Positions 1-8,638 are shown, counted from the first letter of the stretch. The stretch is 64,000 nt of DNA from Deltaproteobacteria bacterium (GCA_023489335.1 JAMDCP010000001.1:1-64000); one strand, 5' to 3'. Numbers and translations are program-made. Notes: generated by a model from the letters alone, not told the origin.

Positions 1-11
1 TAGCGTGAACT

Positions 12-917
12 TTATTTTTTTATTAATTTGATTAGCCTTTCGAGTTCTTCCGCGGAAGAAAAGCTAATTTCAATCTTTCCTTTTAGTTCATTTCCCTTAT
101 TTTTGTAGTCTATTCTTACTTTAGCTTGAAGTCTTTCAAAAAGCACGCCTTCATAGTTTTTAATCTGGGAAAATATCGAAAAATCCTTTTTGGGTTTATA
201 CTTCTGTTTTCCGGATTTAATTGCTTTAGCCGCACGCTCCGTCTCTCTTACGGTTAATTTTTCATTGGAAATTTTATTTAGAAGCATGTCTATCTCGCCG
301 CCTGAAAGACCGATAAGGTTCCTTGCATGGGACGGGGTAATTTTTCCATAGATAAGGTCATTTTTAATTTCGTCCGGCAAAGAAAGCATCCTTATCATAT
401 TTGTAATCGTGGCCCTATCTTTGCCGACTTTGACCGAAAGTTCTTCGTGAGTTAATTTATATTCTTCTATTAATCTCACATAGCAGTTTGCTTCTTCGAT
501 AACATTTAAATCCTGCCTCTGGATATTTTCGATAAGGGCAATTTCAAGGGCTAAAACGCCCGAAATGTCTTTGATGAGCGCGGGAACCGTATTTAATCTT
601 AGCTCTTTAGCGGCTCTATATCTCCTTTCACCCGCGATTAAATCGTAGCCGTCTCCGTTTTTAGATTTAGAGACTATCAAAGGTTGAATGATGCCGTTTT
701 CTTTAATAGAGTTTTTTAATTCGGCGAGCTTATCCTCGTCGAAATACTGCCTTGGCTGATAAATTCCGGTATTTATCTTATCTATTTCGATTTCAAAGAC
801 TGAAAGCTTTCCGTCCCTGTCCGCATGGATGCCGTCCTGCGCATAGGCATCCGTTAAAAGCGCGCCTAACCCCCTACCTAATACGACCCTTTTTGACGAT
901 TTTTCTTTTTCTTCCAT
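12..917 (-). CDS. parB: Chromosome-partitioning protein ParB (Spo0J)
   Basis: ParB is the CTP-dependent clamp that loads at parS sites and works with ParA to segregate the replication origin. The 301-residue product has the usual order: a GLGALL-type N-terminus that in this family contacts ParA, the ParB/sulfiredoxin-like nuclease fold with the GERRYRAAK motif near residue 95, a helix-turn-helix region around residues 155-205, and a C-terminal dimerisation segment. The gene lies 32 bp downstream of parA on the same strand, so the two are very likely one operon. Four parS-like 16-mers are found in this window. Length is normal for the family and the call is secure. Confidence 0.95.
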   Translation of the reverse strand: MEEKEKSSKRVVLGRGLGALLTDAYAQDGIHADRDGKLSVFEIEIDKINTGIYQPRQYFDEDKLAELKNSIKENGIIQPLIVSKSKNGDGYDLIAGERRYRAAKELRLNTVPALIKDISGVLALEIALIENIQRQDLNVIEEANCYVRLIEEYKLTHEELSVKVGKDRATITNMIRMLSLPDEIKNDLIYGKITPSHARNLIGLSGGEIDMLLNKISNEKLTVRETERAAKAIKSGKQKYKPKKDFSIFSQIKNYEGVLFERLQAKVRIDYKNKGNELKGKIEISFSSAEELERLIKLIKK

Positions 918-949
918 AAAATAAATAACCCGCTTGTCATTCCTGTTTT

Positions 950-1717
950 TTATGCAACCTTGGACAAAAATTCCTTAGTTAATTCGATATAATAAATTGC
1001 GCCCTTGGAATTTATATCGTATAATATGATAGGCTTCCCAAAACTTGAACTTTCCGGAAGCTTGACATTCCTCGGTATGACATTTTCATATATCTTTTGC
1101 CCAAAATATTTTTTAACCTCGCTAACTATCTGGTTTGTAAGGTTTGCCCTTCCGTCAAACATCGTAAATAAAACCCCCTCGATTTGCAAATCCTTGTTGA
1201 GCCGCTGGTTAACAAGCCTAATTGTCTGCATTAGCCTTGATATTCCTTCCAGCGAATAATACTCGCACTGCATAGGGATTAAGACGCTGTTGGAAGCGGT
1301 TAATGCGTTTATCGTAAGCAGCCCTAAAGACGGCGGGGTATCGATAAAAATATAATCATAATCGCCGCTTATTTTATCGATAATATTTCTTTTAAGAAAA
1401 TATTCCCTTTCATCCATGCCTACTAATTCTACCTCTATGCCCGCAAGGTCGGAGGTCGATGGAATTATATAAAGATTTTTCAATTGCGTTGCGTATATGG
1501 CATCAGCAGCCGTAGATTCACCTGTGAGGCATTCATAAACAGTCGGCTTTGACTTATCAACCGTAATATTTAACCCGCTTGTCGCATTAGCCTGGGGATC
1601 GGCATCGATTAAGAGGATTTTCTTCTCGTACGCCGAAAGACAGGCGGCAATATTGATTGCCGTGGTGGTTTTTCCTACCCCGCCCTTTTGATTGGAAATG
1701 CAGATTACCTTTGCCAT
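950..1717 (-). CDS. parA: Chromosome-partitioning ATPase ParA (Soj)
   Basis: ParA is a deviant Walker-type ATPase that binds DNA non-specifically and drives movement of ParB-parS complexes. The 255-residue protein begins directly with the P-loop KGGVGKTT (residues 10-17), followed by LIDADPQANAT and the Walker B-like YIFIDTPPSLG near residue 120. It lacks an N-terminal HTH extension, which marks it as the chromosomal rather than plasmid type. It is upstream of parB in the same operon, and a parS-like site lies about 115 bp upstream of its start. Start and length agree with the family. Confidence 0.95.
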   Translation of the reverse strand: MAKVICISNQKGGVGKTTTAINIAACLSAYEKKILLIDADPQANATSGLNITVDKSKPTVYECLTGESTAADAIYATQLKNLYIIPSTSDLAGIEVELVGMDEREYFLKRNIIDKISGDYDYIFIDTPPSLGLLTINALTASNSVLIPMQCEYYSLEGISRLMQTIRLVNQRLNKDLQIEGVLFTMFDGRANLTNQIVSEVKKYFGQKIYENVIPRNVKLPESSSFGKPIILYDINSKGAIYYIELTKEFLSKVA

Positions 1718-1832
1718 TAGCGTTTAATTTACTTAAATTATCTAAACGGAAAAAATTTGCGAACAATAATTAATAACTCTTTTAATTTATAAACCAAAAT
1801 TTTATTAAAGTAAAGATAAATTTTTTAACAAA

Positions 1833-1848
1833 TGTTTCATGTGAAACA
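1833..1848. other. parS-like centromere site 1
   Basis: TGTTTCATGTGAAACA reads as TGTTTCACATGAAACA on the other strand. It differs at one central position from the classical parS TGTTTCACGTGAAACA. It lies upstream of parA and is flanked by further matching bases that extend the palindrome (AAATG...CATTT). Three more copies are in the window. Confidence 0.85.
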
Positions 1849-1987
1849 TTTATTCTTTTTGTAACAAAAATTTAACAAAATCTTCATAAAATTGTAATAA
1901 TAAAAATATATAATTGAATTAATGCAGGCAAATACAAACTCGGCCGCATCAAAAGCATAAATTTTTTAAAATAAGCGGAGGCTAAAA

Positions 1988-2284
1988 ATGGAAGAATTTT
2001 TAAATAACCGTCTTGAGCAAAAAAAACCTGAATCATTTCTGGAAAAAGTGCTCGAAAAAGCCTCTCAAAGCGCCGTTCTTGCGAGATCAAAATATATGAA
2101 TATCATTAAAAGGGATATCGCATCCTCTACTAGAAAAGAAGCCGTAATGAACTTAAAATGCGGATGCGATGAATATGATATGAATGTTTTGGTAACCGAA
2201 AGGGATGTTGAAAAAATTTACGAAAAGTTTGTCAAAAAATGTATTAAATGCAACCAACCGATAAAAATTTCTTTCAAATTTTAA
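1988..2284 (+). CDS. Small Cys-rich protein, possible zinc ribbon
   Basis: I do not recognise this 98-residue protein. A good ribosome-binding site (GCGGAGG, about 7 nt upstream) supports the ATG at 1988 and a real gene. The first two thirds are charged and helical-looking. The C-terminal part holds a CGC motif near residue 57 and a CIKC motif near residue 90, a spacing compatible with one metal site made of two cysteine pairs. It is divergent from parA across a 270-bp gap that contains a parS-like site, and it is followed by a repeat-rich gap. The minus-strand ORF overlapping its start has no supporting signals. Confidence 0.6.
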   Translation: MEEFLNNRLEQKKPESFLEKVLEKASQSAVLARSKYMNIIKRDIASSTRKEAVMNLKCGCDEYDMNVLVTERDVEKIYEKFVKKCIKCNQPIKISFKF

Positions 2285-2731
2285 CGGGGAAATACTTAAT
2301 AAGACAACAAACCTCTTTAATTCCTCTTTTTGCGAGAAGGGGCTGTTATTCCGGCAGGATGTTTTTGAATTCCCCTTTTTTAAAAGGGGAATTCAGGATG
2401 CCCTGAACGAGCGCCCTTTCTAAGACAAGAAATGCCTTTAATTCCCCTTTTAAAAAAAGGGGAATTAAAACAATACTCGTCATGCGGAAAGCATGAAGTA
2501 AAATATACCCTTTTGGGGAAAGGGGAATTAAAGCGGGTTAATACGGGAGCGGATAACCTCCTTTAATTAGAGTTAATGGTGTTATCCGCTATTTTATTAT
2601 TATTTTTTAGTTAAGGAATAGACAAATTAAAAGTTATTTTGTTATAGACATTTTAAAAGTTATTAACACACAATTTTGGGCTCTTGACATAATTTTCTAT
2701 CCGTGCAAAAATACGCAAATAAATAATTTTT
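2285..2731. repeat. Repeat-rich intergenic region with AAGGGGAATTAAA palindromes
   Basis: This 447-bp gap has no credible gene. It carries a family of short inverted repeats built on TTTAATTCCCCTTTT / AAAAGGGGAATTAAA. One is a perfect 13-bp-arm palindrome at 2367-2394 (2-nt loop). One has 15-bp arms at 2437-2469 (3-nt loop). Diverged partial copies lie near 2317-2341 and 2508-2532. A separate hairpin with arms GCGGATAAC and GTTATCCGC spans 2549-2589 and is followed by a T-rich run, so it may terminate transcription. The arrangement looks like a cluster of REP/MITE-type units. Confidence 0.7.
2549..2589 (+). terminator. Possible hairpin terminator
   Basis: Arms GCGGATAAC and GTTATCCGC (9 bp) enclose a loop of about 23 nt. 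They are followed by TATTTTATTATTATTTTTTAG. The T-rich tail suits a terminator, but the large loop is atypical, so the call is tentative. Confidence 0.4.
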
Positions 2732-3352
2732 ATGGAAAAACCGGAAACAAAAAGACTCTTTATTGCCGTAGATTTGCCTTACAAGATTAAAGGAGCAATA
2801 ACTAAACTCGTTAAATCCGCCCGCCTTGCGGATAATAAGTATTTCAGGTTGACCCTGCAAAAAAACTTGCATATAACGATATTGTTCCTCGGCAACATCG
2901 AATTAAATCAAGAAAGGGTTATCAAAAAGCTATTACCTGCAATAGAAATTAAAAGCTTCGACATATCCATCTGCAATAACTTATTTTTTTCTTTAAAAAA
3001 CGGTTCCGGAATAGTTTATTTAAAAATCGAAAAGGGCGCGCGCGAGTTAAAATTTATATATGAAAATTTGCTAAAAGGCATGCTTAATTCCGGAATTAAT
3101 ATTAAAATCGATAAAAGACCGTTTATGCCCCATATCACCCTGGCAAGGATAAAGAACGGCCCGAACAATAAAAACGATATTCTTAATTTGTTAAAGCCAT
3201 TTAACCCGGATAATATATTACCTGACGGATTAAAACTCCCCGAATTTAATTGTAAAAAAATTATACTTAAACAAAGCATTACATCCAACAGTTCGCCGGT
3301 TTATAAAAATATTTACTCTCACCCCTTTACGCAAATTACGGGAGACAGGTAA
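2732..3352 (+). CDS. thpR: RNA 2',3'-cyclic phosphodiesterase (ThpR/LigT family)
   Basis: This is a 2H-phosphoesterase family member, expected to open 2',3'-cyclic phosphates at RNA ends to 2'-phosphates. It has the two defining His motifs: HITILF near residue 47 and HITLAR near residue 131. The N-terminus (RLFIAVDLP) is typical of ThpR/LigT, and 206 residues is near normal length. The gene converges on rtcB, and their 3' ends overlap by 34 bp. Because rtcB and archease also act on RNA 2',3'-cyclic phosphate ends, the neighbourhood supports a shared RNA-end processing role. Confidence 0.9.
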   Translation: MEKPETKRLFIAVDLPYKIKGAITKLVKSARLADNKYFRLTLQKNLHITILFLGNIELNQERVIKKLLPAIEIKSFDISICNNLFFSLKNGSGIVYLKIEKGARELKFIYENLLKGMLNSGINIKIDKRPFMPHITLARIKNGPNNKNDILNLLKPFNPDNILPDGLKLPEFNCKKIILKQSITSNSSPVYKNIYSHPFTQITGDR

Positions 3353-4773
3353 CAAACCCTTTTTGCCAGCCTTGCCTTCTCGGTGGCTTCCGCTACGGCA
3401 TCGACATTTTTATACGCATCCGGGGCCTCTTCCGCAATGCCCCTCATAGACCTGCTTCTTATAATTATGCCCTTTTCCTTTAGTTCGTCCACGACTTCCC
3501 TGCCTCTCCACAATTTTAAAGCCTGATTTCTGCTCATTGCCCTTCCGGCTCCGTGGCTTGCCGAAGAAAAAGACCTCTCTTCGCTTTCTTTAGTTCCGGC
3601 AAGAACATACGAACCCGTCCCCATGCTTCCGCCGATAATAACGGGCTGTCCAGCTTCTTTAAAAAGGTCAGGCAACGAGGGGTGATAAGGACCGAAAGCC
3701 CTTGTTGCCCCTTTTCTGTGAACATATAATAAGAGTTCTTCGCCGTTTACCGTGTGCTTTTCGGCCTTGCAGGTATTGTGCGAGACATCGAAAAGGGTTT
3801 TAATAGCGGCTTCCGGAAATATTCTTTTGAACGCTTCTCTCGTTAAATGCGCCAGCATCTGCCTGTTGCACAAAGCTATATTAATAGCGGCGTTCATTGC
3901 GCCCAAATACATACCGCCTTCTACGGAATTAATCGGGGCGCAGGCCAGTTCCCTGTCCGGAAGATTTATCCCGTATTTCGCGGCGGCTTTTGCCAAAGTT
4001 ATTAAATAATCGGTTCCAACCTGATGTCCGAGTCCCCTTGAACCGCAATGAATCGAAATAACTATCTGGTTTTTTTTAAGGCCGAAAACTCTTGCGGTAT
4101 TTTCATCAAATATCCGTTTTACTACCTGAACTTCCAGATAATGGTTGCCGGAGCCCAGAGTCCCCATTTCGGACTTTTGCCTTCTTTTTGCGGAAGTGGA
4201 AACCATGGAAGGGTCGGCGCCGCTTACCTTTCCGCCGTCCTCTATATATAAAATATCCTCTTTCGTTCCGTATCCCTTTTCGACTGCATAGTGGGCGCCG
4301 TTAAGCATAATATCGTCAAGCTCCGCCTCGTTAAGCGTAATATTTCCTCCTGCGCCTACCCCCGCAGGAATATCTCTAAAAAGCAAATCTGATAATTTTT
4401 CCGCATAAGGAGATACATCTTCTATGGTTAAATCGGTTTTAAGGCATCTTATCCCGCACGATATGTCAAAACCAACACCGCCCGCAGAAATAATCCCGCC
4501 CTCTTCTGGATCGAAAGCGGCAACCCCCCCGATCGGAAATCCGTATCCCCAGTGGGCATCCGGCATTGCAAAGGCATAGCCTTTAAGTCCCGGGAGCCTC
4601 GAAACATTAATTATCTGCTCTCTCACCTTTTCGTCCATTGCCGCGAGCAGCTCCTTATCGGCATAGAAACGCACGGGAGGCATAACGGCTTCCCTGCCGG
4701 CTCCTTCGCCTCCTTCTTTTGGCCGAACCGCCCAGCAGTTCGGCTCGATTTGAATGAAATTTTCTAAATTCAT
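3319..4773 (-). CDS. rtcB: RNA-splicing ligase RtcB
   Basis: RtcB is a GTP- and Mn2+-dependent ligase that joins RNA 2',3'-cyclic phosphate (or 3'-phosphate) ends to 5'-OH ends. The 484-residue protein keeps the expected metal and nucleotide ligands. These are the Asp and Cys in GVGFDISCGIR, the His in GSGNHYLE, the His in IHCGSRGLGHQ, the His in VSHNTCK, and the His of SHGAGRAMSR that becomes guanylylated. Archease lies 34 bp upstream on the same strand and is RtcB's known activator. Its 3' end overlaps thpR on the other strand by 34 bp. Function is clear from motifs; the physiological substrate is not. Confidence 0.95.
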   Translation of the reverse strand: MNLENFIQIEPNCWAVRPKEGGEGAGREAVMPPVRFYADKELLAAMDEKVREQIINVSRLPGLKGYAFAMPDAHWGYGFPIGGVAAFDPEEGGIISAGGVGFDISCGIRCLKTDLTIEDVSPYAEKLSDLLFRDIPAGVGAGGNITLNEAELDDIMLNGAHYAVEKGYGTKEDILYIEDGGKVSGADPSMVSTSAKRRQKSEMGTLGSGNHYLEVQVVKRIFDENTARVFGLKKNQIVISIHCGSRGLGHQVGTDYLITLAKAAAKYGINLPDRELACAPINSVEGGMYLGAMNAAINIALCNRQMLAHLTREAFKRIFPEAAIKTLFDVSHNTCKAEKHTVNGEELLLYVHRKGATRAFGPYHPSLPDLFKEAGQPVIIGGSMGTGSYVLAGTKESEERSFSSASHGAGRAMSRNQALKLWRGREVVDELKEKGIIIRSRSMRGIAEEAPDAYKNVDAVAEATEKARLAKRVCYLSPVICVKG

Positions 4774-4807
4774 ATAGTCTTTTAATTTTACATTTTAAAT
4801 AGCAATC

Positions 4808-5227
4808 CTAAACATCTACGACACAGCTTGCGATCCAGAGCCCGTTTTCATTTGTTACGGATAATTTCGTCAAAGTCGCCCCTTTTACCTCGGTGCCCCT
4901 TTCCAGACCGTTACGCCACGGTTCCCCAAAAGCTTCGCATATCCACGCATCTTTATCCCTTTCGACATGAAAACGGCTAAACACCATGTTTAATAGATGA
5001 GATTCGTTTAACAGGTTATTAAGCCACGATATAAAAGCGAATTCGATGTCCTGCTCGATAAAATTAAATTTTATCCGTTTAACCGGTTTTACCTTAGAAA
5101 TATCCGTAATTATCATAAACATCGCAACCGCCGCAGCTTCGAACGATTTTTCGAGGGTTTCCCCCTTTCCTGTAATGCCGACATCCGCTCCATGTTCGAA
5201 ATAAGAGTAATTTTGAATTTCATCCAT
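4808..5227 (-). CDS. Archease, RtcB cofactor
   Basis: Archease speeds guanylylation and multiple turnover of RtcB. The 139-residue product has the family N-terminus (YFEHGADVGITGKG), whose Asp belongs to the metal-binding site, and ends in the conserved Val-Asp-rich tail (SCVVDV). It sits immediately upstream of rtcB in the same direction, consistent with a two-gene operon. The size matches the family. Confidence 0.92.
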   Translation of the reverse strand: MDEIQNYSYFEHGADVGITGKGETLEKSFEAAAVAMFMIITDISKVKPVKRIKFNFIEQDIEFAFISWLNNLLNESHLLNMVFSRFHVERDKDAWICEAFGEPWRNGLERGTEVKGATLTKLSVTNENGLWIASCVVDV

Positions 5228-5349
5228 TATTCGCGAAAAAATTTCCTGACCCGGCTATTAAATTTTATTACCTTTTTACCCGTGTATTGTTATATATTAT
5301 ATCTTATATTTCTATAAAAACCCTATTTTTAAAATCATCAGGTAAAATC

Positions 5350-6078
5350 ATGGTCGCTAAAACCTTAAAAGAAAAATTTATTAACGAGGTCTATAATTAT
5401 TTGGTAAATTACGGAATTATATCTTTTGGGAGAAATTTTGAAAGAGAAGGAGACATGGAATTAAGACAGCTCATCGAGAAATTTTACATATTTTACGAGG
5501 AACTTTTGGAATGGAATAAAAAAATAAATCTTACGGCGATAACCGGCATGGATGAATTTATTAAAAAACATATTATAGACAGCGCCTTTCTATTAAAAAT
5601 TTTACGCACGGGGAACGAATGCGGGTTAGACGGAGCCAAATCTATTATGGACATCGGCTCCGGCGCAGGATTGCCCGGAATTATTTTAAGCATATTAAGG
5701 CCTGATTTACATGTTATTTCGGTAGAAAGAGTGTTTAAAAAATGCAATTTTCAAAAGGCGGCGGCAAGGAAACTAAATCTTTCAAATTTTCGGTGTTTGA
5801 ATGAAAACATATTCACATATAAAGATTTTAGCAATATTGATGCGATAACCACCCGGGCAGCTTTTAACGCAGACGAACTTATTAACTTAATAGAAAGGCT
5901 GGATTTAAAAAGCGGCACAGGTTTATATTTATTCTTATCGAAAACGGATGAGGTAAAAAAAATTGAAACCTTTAAATATAAATCCAAGCGGGTTAGCTTA
6001 GACAGGATTTTATTTTATAAAACAGATTATACCGATAAAAATAGCGATTTTAGGCTTATCGCAAAATTTACGACATAG
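5350..6078 (+). CDS. rsmG: 16S rRNA (guanine-N7) methyltransferase RsmG (GidB)
   Basis: RsmG methylates a guanine of the 16S rRNA 530 loop using SAM. The SAM-binding motif is IMDIGSGAGLPGI, followed by the acidic VER strand, and WNKKINLTAI precedes it as in all RsmG proteins. The start is uncertain. The track's ATG at 5287 looks too early. An ATG at 5455 has an excellent AGGAGA site but would remove the conserved N-terminal helix and YGIISF segment that aligns with other RsmG proteins. I therefore choose the ATG at 5350. It is divergent from archease, convergent with the TSUP gene, and separated from its usual partner mnmG by about 40 kb. Confidence 0.9.
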   Translation: MVAKTLKEKFINEVYNYLVNYGIISFGRNFEREGDMELRQLIEKFYIFYEELLEWNKKINLTAITGMDEFIKKHIIDSAFLLKILRTGNECGLDGAKSIMDIGSGAGLPGIILSILRPDLHVISVERVFKKCNFQKAAARKLNLSNFRCLNENIFTYKDFSNIDAITTRAAFNADELINLIERLDLKSGTGLYLFLSKTDEVKKIETFKYKSKRVSLDRILFYKTDYTDKNSDFRLIAKFTT

Positions 6079-6096
6079 CTTGTTAAGCGTTGCGTT

Positions 6097-6987
6097 TCAT
6101 GATATCGAAATAGCAAGCATTAAAATACCTAATAAAATTATAAATGTTCCCTGATAAATTCTTAAAGTTTTTGCTTTGGAATTTTTAGAAATAAAAGCGC
6201 CGATTTTAGAGCCGATTAAAGCGCCTGCCCCTAAGGGAATAATATAAATTGCCATGTGTAAAGGATTTTTAATATAGTAAAAGTGGATTAGCCCGCCGAT
6301 TAAAGAAATAATTGCCATAATGGATATTACAGTCGAAAAGGCAACCCTTGGCGGAATTTGTTCAACCGCCGTTAAAAAAGTTCCCGTTATTCCTCCTATG
6401 CCTATTCCGATAAATCCGGAAATGAAGCCCGCGATTAAAGAAAAAATATTAATCGATAAAGGGTTTTTTATTTCATAATCGTAAGCCGTTCCATTCGATT
6501 CTTTAAGAGTCTTTCTTATATGTCCGTTAAAAAAATTGGCGGAGCGGCTTTTTAAGGGTACGGCATGCTGAATATTATAATTACTTTTATATGCCGCCTG
6601 TTTTTTTGTTGCAACCAATGAAAATATTCCGATTCCGATTATAATAAACGAAAAAATCCATTTAAATTGATTTGTTAAGATATAGCGGCTTAATACGGAA
6701 CCTATTATGATACCAAGGAGCGCGGGCAACAAAATCATTAAATAAAGATTTAAGTCAATCGTTTTATCTTTATAAAAGATATAGGATCCTCCCATGGTGC
6801 TTAACATAATAGTAAAAAGAGACAACCCGCTTGATTCTACGGGCGATAAATGCATATAAAAAATAAAAAACGGCACGAGCAAAATCCCGCCGCCTATCCC
6901 AATTGTATTGCCGATAACTCCGACAAAAAACGCAGTTACCAAAAGGGTAAAATATACAATAAATAAATTTAAAACATTCATATACAT
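6097..6987 (-). CDS. TSUP-family (TauE/SafE) membrane permease
   Basis: A 296-residue polytopic membrane protein of the sulfite exporter TauE/SafE family, which moves sulfur-containing or organic anions across the inner membrane. Two homologous halves each carry a Gly-rich motif (IGNTIGIGGGILLVPF near the N-terminus and GFIGIGIGGITGTF in the second half) with about four transmembrane helices each. A hydrophilic stretch around residues 130-175 separates the halves. Substrate cannot be read from sequence. Another member of the family occurs at 32.7 kb. Confidence 0.85.
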   Translation of the reverse strand: MYMNVLNLFIVYFTLLVTAFFVGVIGNTIGIGGGILLVPFFIFYMHLSPVESSGLSLFTIMLSTMGGSYIFYKDKTIDLNLYLMILLPALLGIIIGSVLSRYILTNQFKWIFSFIIIGIGIFSLVATKKQAAYKSNYNIQHAVPLKSRSANFFNGHIRKTLKESNGTAYDYEIKNPLSINIFSLIAGFISGFIGIGIGGITGTFLTAVEQIPPRVAFSTVISIMAIISLIGGLIHFYYIKNPLHMAIYIIPLGAGALIGSKIGAFISKNSKAKTLRIYQGTFIILLGILMLAISIS

Positions 6988-7284
6988 ATATTAAACGACT
7001 TAACCCTCAAATTGCAAGGCTAACATATAATTTCCACCTGCAAATTAAAATAATTGACAATATTTTTTCTATATTTGTATAATAATTCATAATATTTTAA
7101 ACACTTTATTTATTATTTATTAAAATAACATATTTAACGCTGGGCGGAATTTATTTTTATAGAAAATATTAACTTTAAAGATTATGATATACAATTAAAA
7201 CGGGATAGGGAGCTTGCATATTTTTTAGCCAAAAAAAACAGGGTATCTTACATATATAATGTTTGCAAGCTTGAAGGCAATCCG

Positions 7285-7875
7285 ATGACTTTCCCCGAGG
7301 TTCAAACTCTTCTGGACGGCATAACGGTCGGCGGCTATAAAATAGAAGATGAGAAACAGGTATTAAATCAAGAAAAGGCTCTCGAACTTTTATTATCCTT
7401 AGTTAAAGATGATAAGTTTAAATTAGACAAAGAAACATTTATGAATCTTAATTATTATGTGTCTTTAGAAGAATCGCTTGCACCGGGTAAGTTTAGAACA
7501 GGCGCGGTAACTATAGGCGGAACTAATTATATTCCTCCAGCGGCAAACGAATTAGACAGGATTTTCGAGGAAGGGAAAGAAGAAATCCTAAAAATAGAAA
7601 ACTCTATTACAAGAGGGTTTGTCTTGTTTGGCTTTTGCAGCCGCAACCAATTTTTTTGGGACGGCAACAAAAGAACCGCAAGGCTTATGACAAACGGTTT
7701 ATTAATGGATAACGGTTGCCCCGTTCTGAATATTAAAGCCGAAAATAGCCTGGAATTTAATAAAATAATGGTAAAATTTTATGACACGGATGATTATAAT
7801 ATCCTTTTATCTTATCTAATTCCGTATTATAAACAAGAAGTTTTAACGCAAGGATTTGAAATATTGGGCCAATAA
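7285..7875 (+). CDS. Fic/DOC family protein, atypical active site, N-terminus unresolved
   Basis: Fic proteins usually transfer AMP or other phosphate-containing groups to proteins. The core motif is present as QFFWDGNKRTAR, but the catalytic His of HxFxDGNxR is Gln. The upstream frame encodes KLEGNPMTFPEV, which resembles the inhibitory-helix region (EGN) of the family. That homology starts before the ATG at 7285: the frame is open back to 7138 and reads as protein, but it has no ATG, GTG or TTG. Either a rare start (ATT or ATA) is used or the gene is 5'-damaged. An IS607-type element begins about 120 bp downstream. Confidence 0.75.
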   Translation: MTFPEVQTLLDGITVGGYKIEDEKQVLNQEKALELLLSLVKDDKFKLDKETFMNLNYYVSLEESLAPGKFRTGAVTIGGTNYIPPAANELDRIFEEGKEEILKIENSITRGFVLFGFCSRNQFFWDGNKRTARLMTNGLLMDNGCPVLNIKAENSLEFNKIMVKFYDTDDYNILLSYLIPYYKQEVLTQGFEILGQ

Positions 7876-8004
7876 AGATTCAATTTAACAAGGTTAAGAT
7901 AATAGGCGAACTTGCGGAGTTATTGGAAAGTATTAGGCTTGCCAAAAAGTTAAAAAATATATAAACTTAAGAGGGTAACTAACAGATAACTAATATCTAT
8001 AAAA

Positions 8005-8053
8005 ATCTATTGAATACATTATTATATTTTATATAATAATGTATTCAATAGAT
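8005..8053. promoter_or_regulatory. Perfect 23-bp inverted repeat spanning the tnpA start codon
   Basis: Arms at 8005-8027 and 8031-8053 are exact reverse complements separated by TTT. The left arm begins ATCTATTGAATAC and the right arm ends GTATTCAATAGAT. The tnpA ATG (8039) lies in the right arm, and no Shine-Dalgarno is visible. The palindrome could be an operator or recombination site for the TnpA DNA-binding domain, an RNA hairpin hiding the start codon, or both. Confidence 0.7.
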
Positions 8054-8638
8054 CAATTTTCAAAACTTATAGGCAAGACAGTCCAGACATTAAGAGATTG
8101 GGATAAAAAAAATATTTTAAAGCCGGCTTATATTACATCAGGCGGACATAGGATATATAGCGAAGAACAATTAAATATAATTTTACAAAGAGATATATAT
8201 AAAGAAAAAATTAATGTTGGTTACGCAAGAATATCATCCGAACATCAAAAAGATGATTTAAAAAGACAGATTGAATTATTAGAAAATTATTTATCTAAGC
8301 AAGGCAAACAATTTAAAATAATATCGGATATAGGCGGCGGAATAAACTATCAAAAAAAGGGTTTAAAGGAACTTTTAAAATTTATTGCTATAAACCAAAT
8401 TGATACAATTTATGTATTGCACAAGGACAGAATGCTTAGATTTGGTTTTGAATTAATAGAAGAATTTGCAAAACTTCATAATGTTAAAATTGTAATAATC
8501 AATCAAGTTCAAGAAAAAACATCGGAAGAAGAGCTTGTAGAAGATATTTTAAACATAATTCATGTATTTTCCCGCAAGCTTAACGACAAAAGAAGCCATA
8601 TTAACCGAAAGATAATAGAAAAACTTAAAAATGACTAA
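8039..8638 (+). CDS. tnpA: IS607-family serine recombinase (TnpA)
   Basis: This is the transposase of the element. The N-terminal 50 residues form a MerR-type helix-turn-helix (TVQTLRDWDKKNIL...SGGHRIYSEEQL). The resolvase domain follows, with YARISSEHQKDDLKRQ carrying the catalytic Ser and YVLHKDRMLRFGFE as the second conserved block. At 199 residues it is the normal size for IS607 TnpA. It appears intact. It overlaps tnpB by 8 bp, and its start codon is buried in a perfect palindrome. Confidence 0.93.
   Translation: MYSIDQFSKLIGKTVQTLRDWDKKNILKPAYITSGGHRIYSEEQLNIILQRDIYKEKINVGYARISSEHQKDDLKRQIELLENYLSKQGKQFKIISDIGGGINYQKKGLKELLKFIAINQIDTIYVLHKDRMLRFGFELIEEFAKLHNVKIVIINQVQEKTSEEELVEDILNIIHVFSRKLNDKRSHINRKIIEKLKND

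Noticed and set aside
2300-2600. CRISPR array in the repeat-rich gap
   Set aside because: The repeats are palindromic, irregularly spaced and few; no uniform spacers and no cas genes.
5455-6078. Shorter RsmG from the ATG with the best ribosome-binding site
   Set aside because: It would lose the N-terminal helix and GIISF-like segment that align with RsmG proteins; kept only as an alternative start.
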